This document shows, one piece after another, positions 14,315 to 22,089 of a stretch of 31,367 nucleotides of DNA (its first letter is position 1; each line of letters starts with the position of its first letter). The stretch spans positions 1 to 31,367 of the IMG/VR virus record IMGVR_UViG_3300034198_009155. The stretch is one strand, 5' to 3'. The position numbers and the translations under genes are program-made. This DNA is from a virus. The notes beneath the pieces are model-generated. The model did not search any database. It was not told the DNA's origin and worked only from the letters and a program-made list of their open reading frames with translations.

Positions 14315-15253
14315 TTAAGATACCCAAGCTTGAACTAAAGCACAAACACCTTTCATGTCTGCTCTTAAGATTGCTGAACCTAAAAGAACCTCCATGTTAA
14401 AGATAGAACCTAAATACTCAGGTTTACCATTACCATTGTCTCCTTGGTCATACATTGGATTCATAGAACCTAAAGCACGTGATACAGTTGTTGGATGCCA
14501 AGCAATACAAGCTAAACGGTCAGATACTACAGTAGCAGTTCCTGGTACAGTTGGTACAGTTGCTGTTTTAGCATAAATAGATACTGTTGGTCTCATCATG
14601 ATTTCAAAACCAAACAATTGAGCTACCATTCCAGTTGACAAAGTGTTTGTACCATTTGCCATTTGAAAGCCATTATAAGATGCACGAACTACTTCAGAAA
14701 TTGTAAACAATTCCCAAAACATATCAGCATTCATTAACAATTTACGACCAACTCTTGGAACGTTGTCTTTGTCCATTTTCTTTGCTAAGTTAGCAATATC
14801 AATTAATGTAACTGCTTTACGTGTTCCTGTTGCTCCTGGAGCTAAAGATGTACCTGCAGTACCAGTTGTTTCAACAATGTTAGCTGCACCAGTTGCTGAC
14901 CAAGTATAAGCAACTTGAGTACCAATACTTTCAACTAAAGTTTTAATTTGCTGACCAATAACTGAGTTCTTCTTGTCGTAAGATACTTGAATAGCATCTA
15001 AGTTATCAATTAACGTTGGCTGTAAAGCATAACGAGTTAATGAATAAGTTCTATCAGCATCCACACGTGGTGCAATAGTCAAAGGGAATGATGTCGGGTT
15101 TACTAATACTGTTGGATTAGCTCCTGATTGTGGAATGTGTACAGTTCCAAATGCAACGTATTGCGAGTGGTCTACTGATGCAGGTAAAAACGCTGCGTCT
15201 TGAGTTAAAGTTTCAACAACTTCGTTTACCCAAATTTCTTTAATTAATGCCAT
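14315..15253 (-). CDS. Major capsid protein
   Basis: A 312-residue protein placed directly after the protease/scaffold gene, as expected for the HK97-fold coat protein. The start (MALIKEIWVNEVVETL) and the stretches FPLTIAPRVDADRTYSLTRYALQPTLIDNLDAIQVSYDKK (about 57-96), SVIGQQIKTLVESIGTQVAY, VPRVGRKLLMNADMFWELF (about 163-181) and VSDRLACIAWHPTTVSRALG (about 243-262) read as coat protein blocks: N-arm, spine helix, P-domain and A-domain. No separate decoration gene is visible. A terminator follows it, which fits its need for high expression. Confidence 0.8.
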   Translation of the reverse strand: MALIKEIWVNEVVETLTQDAAFLPASVDHSQYVAFGTVHIPQSGANPTVLVNPTSFPLTIAPRVDADRTYSLTRYALQPTLIDNLDAIQVSYDKKNSVIGQQIKTLVESIGTQVAYTWSATGAANIVETTGTAGTSLAPGATGTRKAVTLIDIANLAKKMDKDNVPRVGRKLLMNADMFWELFTISEVVRASYNGFQMANGTNTLSTGMVAQLFGFEIMMRPTVSIYAKTATVPTVPGTATVVSDRLACIAWHPTTVSRALGSMNPMYDQGDNGNGKPEYLGSIFNMEVLLGSAILRADMKGVCALVQAWVS

Positions 15254-15278
15254 TTTATTTGTTTTTTATTTGTTTATG

Positions 15279-16346
15279 TTAGATTGTTACTTTTAATTTT
15301 TTTACTAATTTTTCAAATTCTTCAGGATTAGAATTTTGCATTTCAGTTAACGCTTTATTATCATTCTTTAACCAATCGTTAAATGTCCACTCTGAACGAT
15401 TTTCAACAGTACCATCTGCTTTAGTAACTGTAAAATCAAATACAGGAGTTGCATTTTTAACAAAGTTAATTTTACTTAACATGTTTTCAATTGTTTCAAA
15501 GTTTGATACAGCTAAATTAATTAAAGATTCTTTTTCTTCTTCTTTAATTTTTTTATCTTCAAATGCTTTGTTTACTAAGTTAGTAGCTTTGTTTTTCATG
15601 TCAGCAATAGCAGCTTCTTTAGCTAATTCTTCTGCATCGGTGAAAGCCTTTAACCTTTCTTTTAATTCTAATATTTCAGCATCTTTTGATACCAAAACAC
15701 TATCCTTTTCTTCGATAGCTGAAACGATTTCTTCTTCAGATGCTTCGTTTTTCAACTTCAAAAAGTCTGTTACTTTTATCATTGTTTTTGTTTTTGGGTT
15801 TATTAATTTATTATATATTAAAGCCATGTTATAAAGGCTTTCGGTTTTATTCATTTTAATTTTTTTGCCACTTGAAACAATTTCATTTACCAAACCATTT
15901 GCCAATGCTTCTGTTGCAGATAGCCATGTTTCTTTGTCCATCATTTCAGCTATTTCATCCATTGCCTTACCTGAACGATTTGAAATAAGGTTTACCAATG
16001 CTTCTTTAACTATTCCTAATACTTTAGGTTCACCACCACTTGGATTGTGCAGCATTAAAGTACCATAATCCATCATGTAGCATTTAGTACCAGCCATTGC
16101 AATAACACCTGATATACTTGCTGCTAACCCATCAATGTAAGTATTGCATGGAACCTTAGAATTTAAAATAGCACTAATAATACTGTATCCTTCTAAAACA
16201 GAACCACCAACTGAGTTAATACGAACAGAAATGCTTTGGCATCTTTCTTGTAAGTATTGCATTTCATAAGCAAATGATGCTCCATTGATGCCTTGGGATA
16301 AATTACCATTTTCATCAACAGAATCACCTATTTGAGAATAAAGCAA
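15279..16346 (-). CDS. ClpP-type prohead protease fused to scaffold region
   Basis: A 355-residue protein. Residues 1-165 are a ClpP/SppA-type serine protease: SVRINSVGGSVLEGYSIISAI (40-60), nucleophile S77 in GLAASISGVIAMAG, H100 in TLMLHNP, then ETWLSATEALANGLVNEI. Residues about 190-300 are a charged Lys/Glu coiled coil, like internal scaffolds, followed by a C-terminal segment (NRSEWTFNDWLKNDNKALTEM). It would mature the prohead. No ATG fits: the only standard start is TTG at 16346, yet the frame extends upstream and ISEEEGTILLYSQIG reads as the natural first strand, so an ATT at 16370 is possible. It has its own promoter box at 16402. Confidence 0.8.
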   Translation of the reverse strand: MLYSQIGDSVDENGNLSQGINGASFAYEMQYLQERCQSISVRINSVGGSVLEGYSIISAILNSKVPCNTYIDGLAASISGVIAMAGTKCYMMDYGTLMLHNPSGGEPKVLGIVKEALVNLISNRSGKAMDEIAEMMDKETWLSATEALANGLVNEIVSSGKKIKMNKTESLYNMALIYNKLINPKTKTMIKVTDFLKLKNEASEEEIVSAIEEKDSVLVSKDAEILELKERLKAFTDAEELAKEAAIADMKNKATNLVNKAFEDKKIKEEEKESLINLAVSNFETIENMLSKINFVKNATPVFDFTVTKADGTVENRSEWTFNDWLKNDNKALTEMQNSNPEEFEKLVKKLKVTI

Positions 16347-16401
16347 AATTGTGCCTTCTTCTTCAGAAATGTTTTTTATGTATTTAAAATTTTCGATATA
16401 A

Positions 16402-16435
16402 CAAAATTATTTAAAAATTATTTATATATTTGCAA
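16402..16435 (-). promoter_or_regulatory. Minus-strand promoter (TTG-N23-TAATTTTG) for protease and capsid genes
   Basis: On the minus strand TAATTTTG (16409-16402) matches TAnnTTTG, with a TTG 23 nt upstream (16435-16433). It lies in the 110-bp divergent gap between the plus-strand insert gene and the protease gene, and would supply an extra promoter for the capsid block. Confidence 0.5.
16425..16432 (+). promoter_or_regulatory. Plus-strand promoter box (TATATTTG) for the inserted gene
   Basis: TATATTTG is an exact -7 box 24 bases upstream of the ATG at 16457. A TTGTAACAA dyad (16436-16444) follows directly, overlapping the expected start of transcription, which is where a repressor site would act. 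Confidence 0.55.
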
Positions 16436-16444
16436 TTGTAACAA
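16436..16444. promoter_or_regulatory. Candidate operator TTGTAACAA (TTGTNACAA dyad)
   Basis: A 9-bp sequence with a perfect 4+4 dyad around a central base. The same dyad (TTGTTACAA) occurs twice, 18 bp apart, at 22959 and 22977 near the promoter of the connector gene. Protein binding is inferred only from the symmetry and the promoter positions. Confidence 0.3.
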
Positions 16445-16456
16445 AAACTTAATAAT

Positions 16457-16705
16457 ATGGCTGAGAAATCAATAGAAAATTTATTAAAAAAGAAATCAGA
16501 TATGGCTATGAAGGTAACTACTCGCATTTGTGGTTATGCTAAAGATGGTTTTATAAATGATTGTGTTAATAAAGAAGCTCTTGAATCACACGTTGCTAAA
16601 AATATTATTGAAGTTTATTATCAAATTATTAATAATATACCTAATCATAAATACATGGAATTTGTAGAAATAAAAAGGTATATTAAAGATAATTTAAAGT
16701 TATAA
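16457..16705 (+). CDS. Inserted plus-strand gene (moron-like), unknown function
   Basis: An 82-residue, mostly helical protein (MAEKSIENLLKKKSDMAMKV..., ending YIKDNLKL), mixed basic and acidic, with no membrane segment and no motif I recognise. It is the only plus-strand gene inside a 28-kb minus-strand structural operon. It has its own promoter box and a dyad operator-like site, and its stop overlaps the end of the convergent tail gene by six bases. This is the layout of a moron: an independently expressed extra gene inserted in late genes. A small regulator or a host-modifying factor is possible; neither is supported by a motif. Confidence 0.6.
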   Translation: MAEKSIENLLKKKSDMAMKVTTRICGYAKDGFINDCVNKEALESHVAKNIIEVYYQIINNIPNHKYMEFVEIKRYIKDNLKL

Positions 16706-17527
16706 TTCTTTTACAAACATTTTAACGTTTGTAGCAGTTATATTATCTGTACCTGTATCAATTCTAAATCTTGAATTAATAACCACAGATGGTGCAATTG
16801 TAGTTATTGTTTTACATTGAAAATTAACAACAATTACTGAATCAACTGTTACTCCTGAAGCAATGGTATTAATAGTAATTCTTGAATCATCTAAAGATGC
16901 ACTATTTGTTTGGTCAAATAATTGAAAATAAGCTCCACCACCTGCAGAACCTGAACCACTTGTACTATCAATTTGTATAGTACCTTTTAATTCAATTTCA
17001 TACTTAGCTGTTTTAGTAGTAGTGTATGTTAAACCAGTTAAATTAACAAATGAACTTGAAGTAGTAGCTTGACTTGCTAATGTATATTGGTTTGCTATTT
17101 TAGTATTATTAAAAGCATTTACTACATTATTAACATTATATAAAGCACCTGTAGCTGTTGGCGTATATGTTATGTATCTATTACCATGTACATTTCTATT
17201 TACTGAATCAGTAAATAAAACAGGGTCAGCAACAGAATCAGGTGTAGTATCAACTATTGCATAATCATAACCTGCAACGTTTTCAGTTGTTCTATATAAT
17301 TCATTTCCGTAAAAAATGTAACCATCACCAGTTATTCCACCGTAATTATCAGCTGAAATATAATAAGGAGTTGTTGCTGAAAATGTATGTCCATGTGAAA
17401 CAATAATGTTTCTACAAATGGCATAAACCATTTCTTTGTTTGCTTCTTGCAAAAATGATAAAGACCTACCAGTAAATGGTTGTTGAATTGATGGGTCTAC
17501 AATTTGTGTTACGTCTATTTTTTTCAT
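16700..17527 (-). CDS. Tail-associated beta-jelly-roll protein
   Basis: A 275-residue protein. The N-terminal part (KKIDVTQIVDPSIQQPFTGRSLSFLQEANKEMVYAI) is an attachment-type segment with a helix. The middle (residues 70-130) contains short beta units. The C-terminal 130 residues (from about QYTLASQATTSSSFVNLTGL) form an antiparallel beta domain that reads like a C1q/TNF-type trimeric jelly roll (KYEIELKGTIQI, AYFQLFDQT, VVINSRFRIDTGTDNITATNVKMFV). It follows baseplate J and a baseplate-like gene, so it may be a short fibre or baseplate-attached adhesin. Function is inferred from fold-like pattern and place. Confidence 0.5.
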   Translation of the reverse strand: MKKIDVTQIVDPSIQQPFTGRSLSFLQEANKEMVYAICRNIIVSHGHTFSATTPYYISADNYGGITGDGYIFYGNELYRTTENVAGYDYAIVDTTPDSVADPVLFTDSVNRNVHGNRYITYTPTATGALYNVNNVVNAFNNTKIANQYTLASQATTSSSFVNLTGLTYTTTKTAKYEIELKGTIQIDSTSGSGSAGGGAYFQLFDQTNSASLDDSRITINTIASGVTVDSVIVVNFQCKTITTIAPSVVINSRFRIDTGTDNITATNVKMFVKEL

Positions 17528-17539
17528 GTTTTTTTTATT

Positions 17540-18214
17540 TTAATATGTTAATACTTGATAACTCATACCTGCTAAATTATATAAATCTGCAAAGTTTCTA
17601 ATTGCATTTTGTCTGTTAATTGTTGTACTACCTAAGGTAATAAATAAAGCAGATGGAACATAAATAGTATAATCAAATGTATTTGATGAATAAGTATAAG
17701 CATTACCTAAATAATTAACTTGGTAAATACTATTTGTAGACATACTTGAACTAAGATTACCAGTATTTCCCATTACAAAAGGAGTTACAAAAGTAGTAGT
17801 GTTTTGAATATAAATTTGTGGGCTTGAAATTGCAACTCTAAAATATCTATTTAACATGTATTCAAATACAACATTTTGAGCATTTCCATTAATTCTATTA
17901 TTTACACCAACAAAATTATCTTGAGTTTTAACCCAGTATAAAGGATTGTTTGGTAAATTACCTGCAGTTGAAATTTTATTAATATAAATATAAACACATT
18001 TATCTTCATAAATTACAATATCATTTAAAGTATAAGTATTTGTTAAATCAAAATTTGTATAACTTACATTTGCTCTATAATTATAAAATAAAGTATTAAA
18101 GAAATTTAATTCTTTTAATAACACTTTTAACCATGCTAAGAACCTGTTTGTTCTTAATTTTGGTGGTGTTAATTGCTCAGCAACGTAATTAGTATCTATA
18201 TCGTAAAAATCCAT
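17540..18214 (-). CDS. Baseplate/tail protein after gpJ, with carbohydrate-binding-like module
   Basis: A 224-residue protein in the place of P2 gpI or Mu gp48 (after baseplate J). The N-terminal helix (VAEQLTPPKLRTNRFLAWLKVLLKELNFF, residues 11-39) fits tail protein I-like adaptors. Residues about 59-95 form a small module (NTYTLNDIVIYEDKCVYIYI...GNLPNNPLYW) that reads like a chitin/carbohydrate-binding beta unit (Y..xDxVxY...Y......xxP...xW). A related module occurs in the connector protein at 22089. The C-terminal half is beta-rich with no known motif. Baseplate function is inferred. Confidence 0.5.
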   Translation of the reverse strand: MDFYDIDTNYVAEQLTPPKLRTNRFLAWLKVLLKELNFFNTLFYNYRANVSYTNFDLTNTYTLNDIVIYEDKCVYIYINKISTAGNLPNNPLYWVKTQDNFVGVNNRINGNAQNVVFEYMLNRYFRVAISSPQIYIQNTTTFVTPFVMGNTGNLSSSMSTNSIYQVNYLGNAYTYSSNTFDYTIYVPSALFITLGSTTINRQNAIRNFADLYNLAGMSYQVLTY

Positions 18215-18215
18215 G

Positions 18216-19064
18216 TTATTGTGCTATAAATGTAAGTGTATTTGTAAATAATTGACCTGATGTAGTTTCTTGCTCAATATAACCTGCAATTGATGGATAG
18301 TTAGATATAATTGTTGTTTTATTTTGAACTAAAAATGTTTTGCTTGCAAATGGCGTTGTATTAGAACGAATAGCAACGTCTACTAAAACAATATCAGTAA
18401 CACCTGTTACGTTTTGAATTGCGTCTGTTAATCTTAATAAATTTACTGCTCCATCAAATGGAATGTTTGATAAATAAGTATTTATTGCAGCAATAACATT
18501 AACACTAATTGTTGAAGCATATTGACCATTGTAATAAATGTTAGCTTTTATATATAATTTATCAGATGATAAAGAATTTACTTGATAATTAACACCTGCA
18601 AATGAAATGTCTGAAATATAACCAGTTAATGATGCTAATTCTGGAGCAGATAAAGCAACAGGTGGATTTGATTTTGCAACCTTAATAATAACTGTTTTAA
18701 TTGGTGATGTTTTAACGCTACAACGTGTAATGAGTATTAGTGTAGGGTCTACAATTGGATACGTTACAGACAAAGTAACAGGGTCTACAGATAATACTTG
18801 TGGAACAGTTGCAGAATACTGAAAATCAAATATTCTTTTTTGAAACCAAAAATTTGAACCAACAGGAGCTACCTTTACAATAGCTTCAATTTCTGTTTTG
18901 TAAGTATCAAACAATTGCTCAAAATAATTTATAACACTTGCAGTTATATATTTCCATAACTTATAAATAGCAGTTTGTGATGTACTATTTAACGTTGCTA
19001 ATTGAGTTTGAGACGCTTGTTCAACGTCCATTGATGTTATAATTGTTTCCGTACTTCTAGCCAT
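18216..19064 (-). CDS. Baseplate J-like protein
   Basis: A 282-residue baseplate wedge protein of the gpJ type. The central region YQVNSLSSDKLYIKANIYYNGQYASTISVNVIAAINTYLSNIPFDGAVNLLRLTDAIQNVTGVTDIVLVDVAIR (about 168-240) carries the typical order of a strand, a helix (V..AI..YL..I.F...), a LL..LTDAIQ helix and a GV.DI.L strand found in baseplate J proteins. The N-terminal part is helical. Such proteins form the peripheral baseplate ring and trigger sheath contraction. Its neighbours on the 3' side are likely baseplate and fibre genes. It is unusual that it lies upstream of the capsid genes. Confidence 0.7.
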   Translation of the reverse strand: MARSTETIITSMDVEQASQTQLATLNSTSQTAIYKLWKYITASVINYFEQLFDTYKTEIEAIVKVAPVGSNFWFQKRIFDFQYSATVPQVLSVDPVTLSVTYPIVDPTLILITRCSVKTSPIKTVIIKVAKSNPPVALSAPELASLTGYISDISFAGVNYQVNSLSSDKLYIKANIYYNGQYASTISVNVIAAINTYLSNIPFDGAVNLLRLTDAIQNVTGVTDIVLVDVAIRSNTTPFASKTFLVQNKTTIISNYPSIAGYIEQETTSGQLFTNTLTFIAQ

Positions 19065-19067
19065 TTT

Positions 19068-19541
19068 TTATATTTCTAATGTTCCTGTTAATAATAAATC
19101 TGGTGATGCTAATTTGTTTGGTCTTGTATCAGCATCAAAATCTTTGCCTGTTACTTTGAATCTAATTTCGTATGCTTGTATATTATCATGGTCGTAATTT
19201 TGAGTATCTGATTCACGACTTAATAAAGAAAACAATTTTGTATTTGAATTAAAACGACTTAATGCAGTATAAATACTTTGCTTAATATCTAAAATATTAA
19301 TATCTTCTGTTTTATAACTTTCAAAACCTAAATGAATGCAAACAATAAAGTCATATTGCTGCACCCCACAAAGTAAGTCTCTACATTGTGATGGTTCAAA
19401 TTCAATAAAACAACAAGGATATAAAAATGGCTCATTAACATTTTCACGTTCAAACTGGTTATTCCATAAACGAACGTACTTAATACCTTCAATGGCTTCA
19501 AGTGTTGTTTTAATTTCGGTGTATAATGCTTTTAAACTCAT
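19068..19541 (-). CDS. Mu gp37-like or tail-terminator-like protein
   Basis: A 157-residue protein following the morphogenesis gene, with a 4-bp ATGA-type overlap. It opens with a helix (MSLKALYTEIKTTLEAIEGIKYVRLWNNQFERE), then FLYPCCFIEFEPSQC and QYDFIVCIHLGFESY strands, a DIKQSIYTALSRF helix and a C-terminal YEIRFKVTGKDFD strand. This alternating pattern and the size match the small tail-end proteins that complete head-tail joining (gp37 of Mu, tail terminator types). The family is judged by pattern and gene order, and a head-completion role is inferred. Confidence 0.45.
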   Translation of the reverse strand: MSLKALYTEIKTTLEAIEGIKYVRLWNNQFERENVNEPFLYPCCFIEFEPSQCRDLLCGVQQYDFIVCIHLGFESYKTEDINILDIKQSIYTALSRFNSNTKLFSLLSRESDTQNYDHDNIQAYEIRFKVTGKDFDADTRPNKLASPDLLLTGTLEI

Positions 19542-19975
19542 TTGAATATTTTTTCTATGTTATATCTTAATCTTAATTCTATCTTTCGTGATAAACGTTC
19601 ACTATAGCCTACAAATTGACGTTTAGGCATTATAAAACCACGACCACGACCACTTCTTAACCCTTCATTGTGTACGTTTGCGTAAATAACATTAGATTCT
19701 ATTCTAACAGAATATTTATTTATTTTTCTGTATCTTATTGAATCTTTTAACCTTCCACCACCACCTTGTCCAACTAAAATTGCTCTGCCATCTCCATCTC
19801 TTGTTCTTTTACGTTGCCTCCATGCTTTAAAATTTACATCAGTAAAACCACCATCAATAAATGATTTCTTATAATGATTAATGGCATAAATACCCATAGT
19901 TTCAACCATATCTGCAATTGTTTTTTCAGCCATTTGCATATCTTTAACTATTTTTCTTGCTTCGTTAAATTTCAT
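19538..19975 (-). CDS. Virion morphogenesis protein (gpG/gpS-like)
   Basis: A 145-residue basic protein of the virion morphogenesis family (Mu gpG, P2 gpS), involved in tail completion and attachment to heads. Features are FKAWRQRKRTRDGDGRAILVG (about 51-71), GGGRLKDSIRYRKI (about 73-86), NVIYANVHNEGLRSGRGRGFIMPKRQFVGYSERL (about 98-131), and the basic end. The PKRQFVG motif is characteristic. A longer frame starts at 20008. I prefer the ATG at 19975 (MKFNEARKIV), because the longer version would overlap the gpF-like gene by 44 bp and the shorter one by 11. Confidence 0.7.
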   Translation of the reverse strand: MKFNEARKIVKDMQMAEKTIADMVETMGIYAINHYKKSFIDGGFTDVNFKAWRQRKRTRDGDGRAILVGQGGGGRLKDSIRYRKINKYSVRIESNVIYANVHNEGLRSGRGRGFIMPKRQFVGYSERLSRKIELRLRYNIEKIFK

Positions 19976-20762
19976 ACGGCATAGGTAAACCAAAGTTAGT
20001 ATTTGCAAAATTTTTATCTCTTGGTGCTATATCAAAATATGGATGTTTTTTACTGTATACAATTTTTTCCTTACCAGCATTAAATTTAAAAGCATCAGGT
20101 ACATTTTCAACAACTAAGTTTTCTGTATTAGTAACAGTTCCTTCATCTAATTGAATAACACCACACCTACAATGCCAATCATTTTTAGGCATATAACTAT
20201 TCCAAAATGGGTCGTCTACTTTTTTAATTATATTATTTAATGCAGCATGTTCAGGTCTTACACGTCCATCACCTACTGTTTTATATTGTAAATAAGGAAA
20301 CAAACCTTTTGTTCTTTGAATATCTTGCCATTGAGACGCCATACTGCTTTGACCAATTGCACTATTATACTCAGCTTTTAAATAATTATTATTATAATCT
20401 TCAAAAACTGTTTTAGCTTGTTTTTTAAATTCATTAAAGGGAACTATTTTGCCATTATCGGTTAATAATGAACTCATTTGCCTAACTTGTTGGTATTGTT
20501 TAGCTCCACTAAAAATAAATACATTATCACGTAAAGCGTAAAGCATTTGGTAATCTTCACTAAGGTAAAGAACGCTGTCCAATGTTTTGCCATAACCTAC
20601 ATAAACTCCACTTGTTAATTTATCAGCTACTTTTAAATATGTTTTAACATCTAAACTTCGCAAAGTAATAATACCAGCATAAATACCAGCAATTACTCTA
20701 TCAATTTCCTGTTCATCAAATAAATCAGGTTCTTGATTAACTATATCACAAAATGAACACAT
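19965..20762 (-). CDS. Mu gpF-like head morphogenesis protein
   Basis: A 265-residue member of the phage Mu protein F family, a minor head protein linked to the portal. The diagnostic C-terminal blocks are YKTVGDGRVRPEHAALNN (about 161-178) and FWNSYMPKNDWHCRCGVIQL (about 186-205), where the Cys and His residues are conserved. The N-terminal half is helical. It starts on the last base of the portal stop (TAATG), so the two are translationally coupled. The set of a DUF935 portal, a gpF-like and a gpG-like gene is the same trio as in Mu-like heads. Confidence 0.85.
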   Translation of the reverse strand: MCSFCDIVNQEPDLFDEQEIDRVIAGIYAGIITLRSLDVKTYLKVADKLTSGVYVGYGKTLDSVLYLSEDYQMLYALRDNVFIFSGAKQYQQVRQMSSLLTDNGKIVPFNEFKKQAKTVFEDYNNNYLKAEYNSAIGQSSMASQWQDIQRTKGLFPYLQYKTVGDGRVRPEHAALNNIIKKVDDPFWNSYMPKNDWHCRCGVIQLDEGTVTNTENLVVENVPDAFKFNAGKEKIVYSKKHPYFDIAPRDKNFANTNFGLPMPYEI

Positions 20763-21988
20763 TATTTATAAAAATCCTTTAATTTATTTTGAACTGCAGT
20801 AATACCTGTATCAATGTTTGTTTTCATTTCAACAGGTGTACCATAAGTTTTCTCAATATAATCTACAGGAATATTATAATATTTTAATAATTCTAAATCA
20901 ATTTTTGAACGCTCAATTAAAGTAATTTCATCATCTTCTTCAGTTTCAATCTTTGCACCATTAAACTTAATACCTAAATTTTCAAGCATTGGTATTAACT
21001 GATTGTTTAAAACGTTTTCAATAAAGTGTTCATCGTTTTCACCATAACTTTGTAAGATACGCTCATGAACCTCAGCTGAACCTACAAAGGCTTTCTCAGC
21101 AGTTGTACCTGTTTGCCCTAAAATTAGTTTTGATATTTCACTATTACAACGTTCAATTAACATATCAAATACGTTAAAGGCATCTGAGTTACTTGATTCA
21201 ATTAATTCAATAATATCATCGGTATCAAAACGACCCCATGCAGCAACACCCATATTCTTTAACATGTTATCCATGTTATCTGTAGTTGTTTTATCACGTT
21301 TTGATGTTTTACCAATACGAATTGGTGAACCAAATATTTCTTGATATTGAGCCCATGCACCTAAAGCATTTTTTTTCCAAATAACTAAAGGAGCTACTTT
21401 ATTTAATAAACCTAAATCACGTCGTTTACCAACACCAATACAAAAATCAGAATAAGGTTGCTCAGTATAATTAATACCAGTAATATCACCCCAGTGTTTA
21501 ACTACAATACTAAATTCTGGTTTAACAAATTGACGTGGAACTAAATTAACTTCTTTAAAATAATTATCAACTAATGAATCAAATTGAACTAATGAATAAC
21601 CCCAAAATAATGAATCTAAAGCATAATCTAAAAAATCACGAAACCATTGACTTTCTAACATTGCTGTTAATTCTTCATTTTCGCTACCATCTTTATTTAT
21701 AACACAAAAGTTACGGCACAATGTTAAGTTTTTACGTTGCTGCATACATGCTGTAGTATGTGCATCTAAAACAATATCATTGTATGTTCTTAATAAGTCA
21801 TAACGGTTTGGATAATTAACATTCTCAGCATTTTGTAAACCTAAACGCCATTTACCAATGTCTTGAGATATACGATAAATTTGAGAAGTAATTTTTTCAA
21901 TTGTATTTAAAGTATTGTTTTGAGGTAACAATGCCTTTGAAGCATTATCAATTTTTGTAAATGGTATTTGGATTCCTAATATTTTCAT
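20762..21988 (-). CDS. Portal protein, Mu gp29-like (DUF935)
   Basis: A 408-residue portal of the Mu gp29/DUF935 family, forming the dodecameric gate at the head vertex. Typical segments are DLLRTYNDIVLDAHTTACMQQRK (about 63-85), ALDSLFWGYSLVQFDSL (about 127-143), the RQFVKPEFSIVVKH strand (about 151-164), GSPIRIGKTSKRDK (about 219-232), and DAFNVFDMLIERCNSEISKLILGQTGTT (about 265-292). The start overlaps the stop of a 34-residue gene upstream. The long terminase gene lies further upstream, as in other tailed phages. Confidence 0.85.
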   Translation of the reverse strand: MKILGIQIPFTKIDNASKALLPQNNTLNTIEKITSQIYRISQDIGKWRLGLQNAENVNYPNRYDLLRTYNDIVLDAHTTACMQQRKNLTLCRNFCVINKDGSENEELTAMLESQWFRDFLDYALDSLFWGYSLVQFDSLVDNYFKEVNLVPRQFVKPEFSIVVKHWGDITGINYTEQPYSDFCIGVGKRRDLGLLNKVAPLVIWKKNALGAWAQYQEIFGSPIRIGKTSKRDKTTTDNMDNMLKNMGVAAWGRFDTDDIIELIESSNSDAFNVFDMLIERCNSEISKLILGQTGTTAEKAFVGSAEVHERILQSYGENDEHFIENVLNNQLIPMLENLGIKFNGAKIETEEDDEITLIERSKIDLELLKYYNIPVDYIEKTYGTPVEMKTNIDTGITAVQNKLKDFYK

Positions 21989-22089
21989 TTGTTTATTTTT
22001 TCTAAAATAAATGTTTTACCTGTAATTAAATCTAATGCCAAAACACGCCCATCGGTTAAAGTCATTATTATTTCAATATTTTTACTCAT
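21985..22089 (-). CDS. 34-residue protein between connector and portal genes
   Basis: A tiny frame (MSKNIEIIMTLTDGRVLALD...) whose ATG overlaps the TAA of the connector gene (TAATG) and whose TGA overlaps the portal ATG (ATGA). Tight coupling on both sides and an otherwise empty 100-bp space support translation. The sequence reads as two short strands (IEIIMTLTDGRVLALDLITGKTFIL) and contains no known motif. It could be a small head-joining piece or a coupling peptide that keeps ribosomes moving to the portal gene. Confidence 0.5.
   Translation of the reverse strand: MSKNIEIIMTLTDGRVLALDLITGKTFILEKINK

Noticed and set aside
15481-15834. 117-codon plus-strand frame opposite the scaffold part of the protease gene
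   Set aside because: It mirrors the Lys/Glu-rich coiled coil; its Ser/Phe-rich translation is the expected antisense shadow, and no promoter box precedes it.
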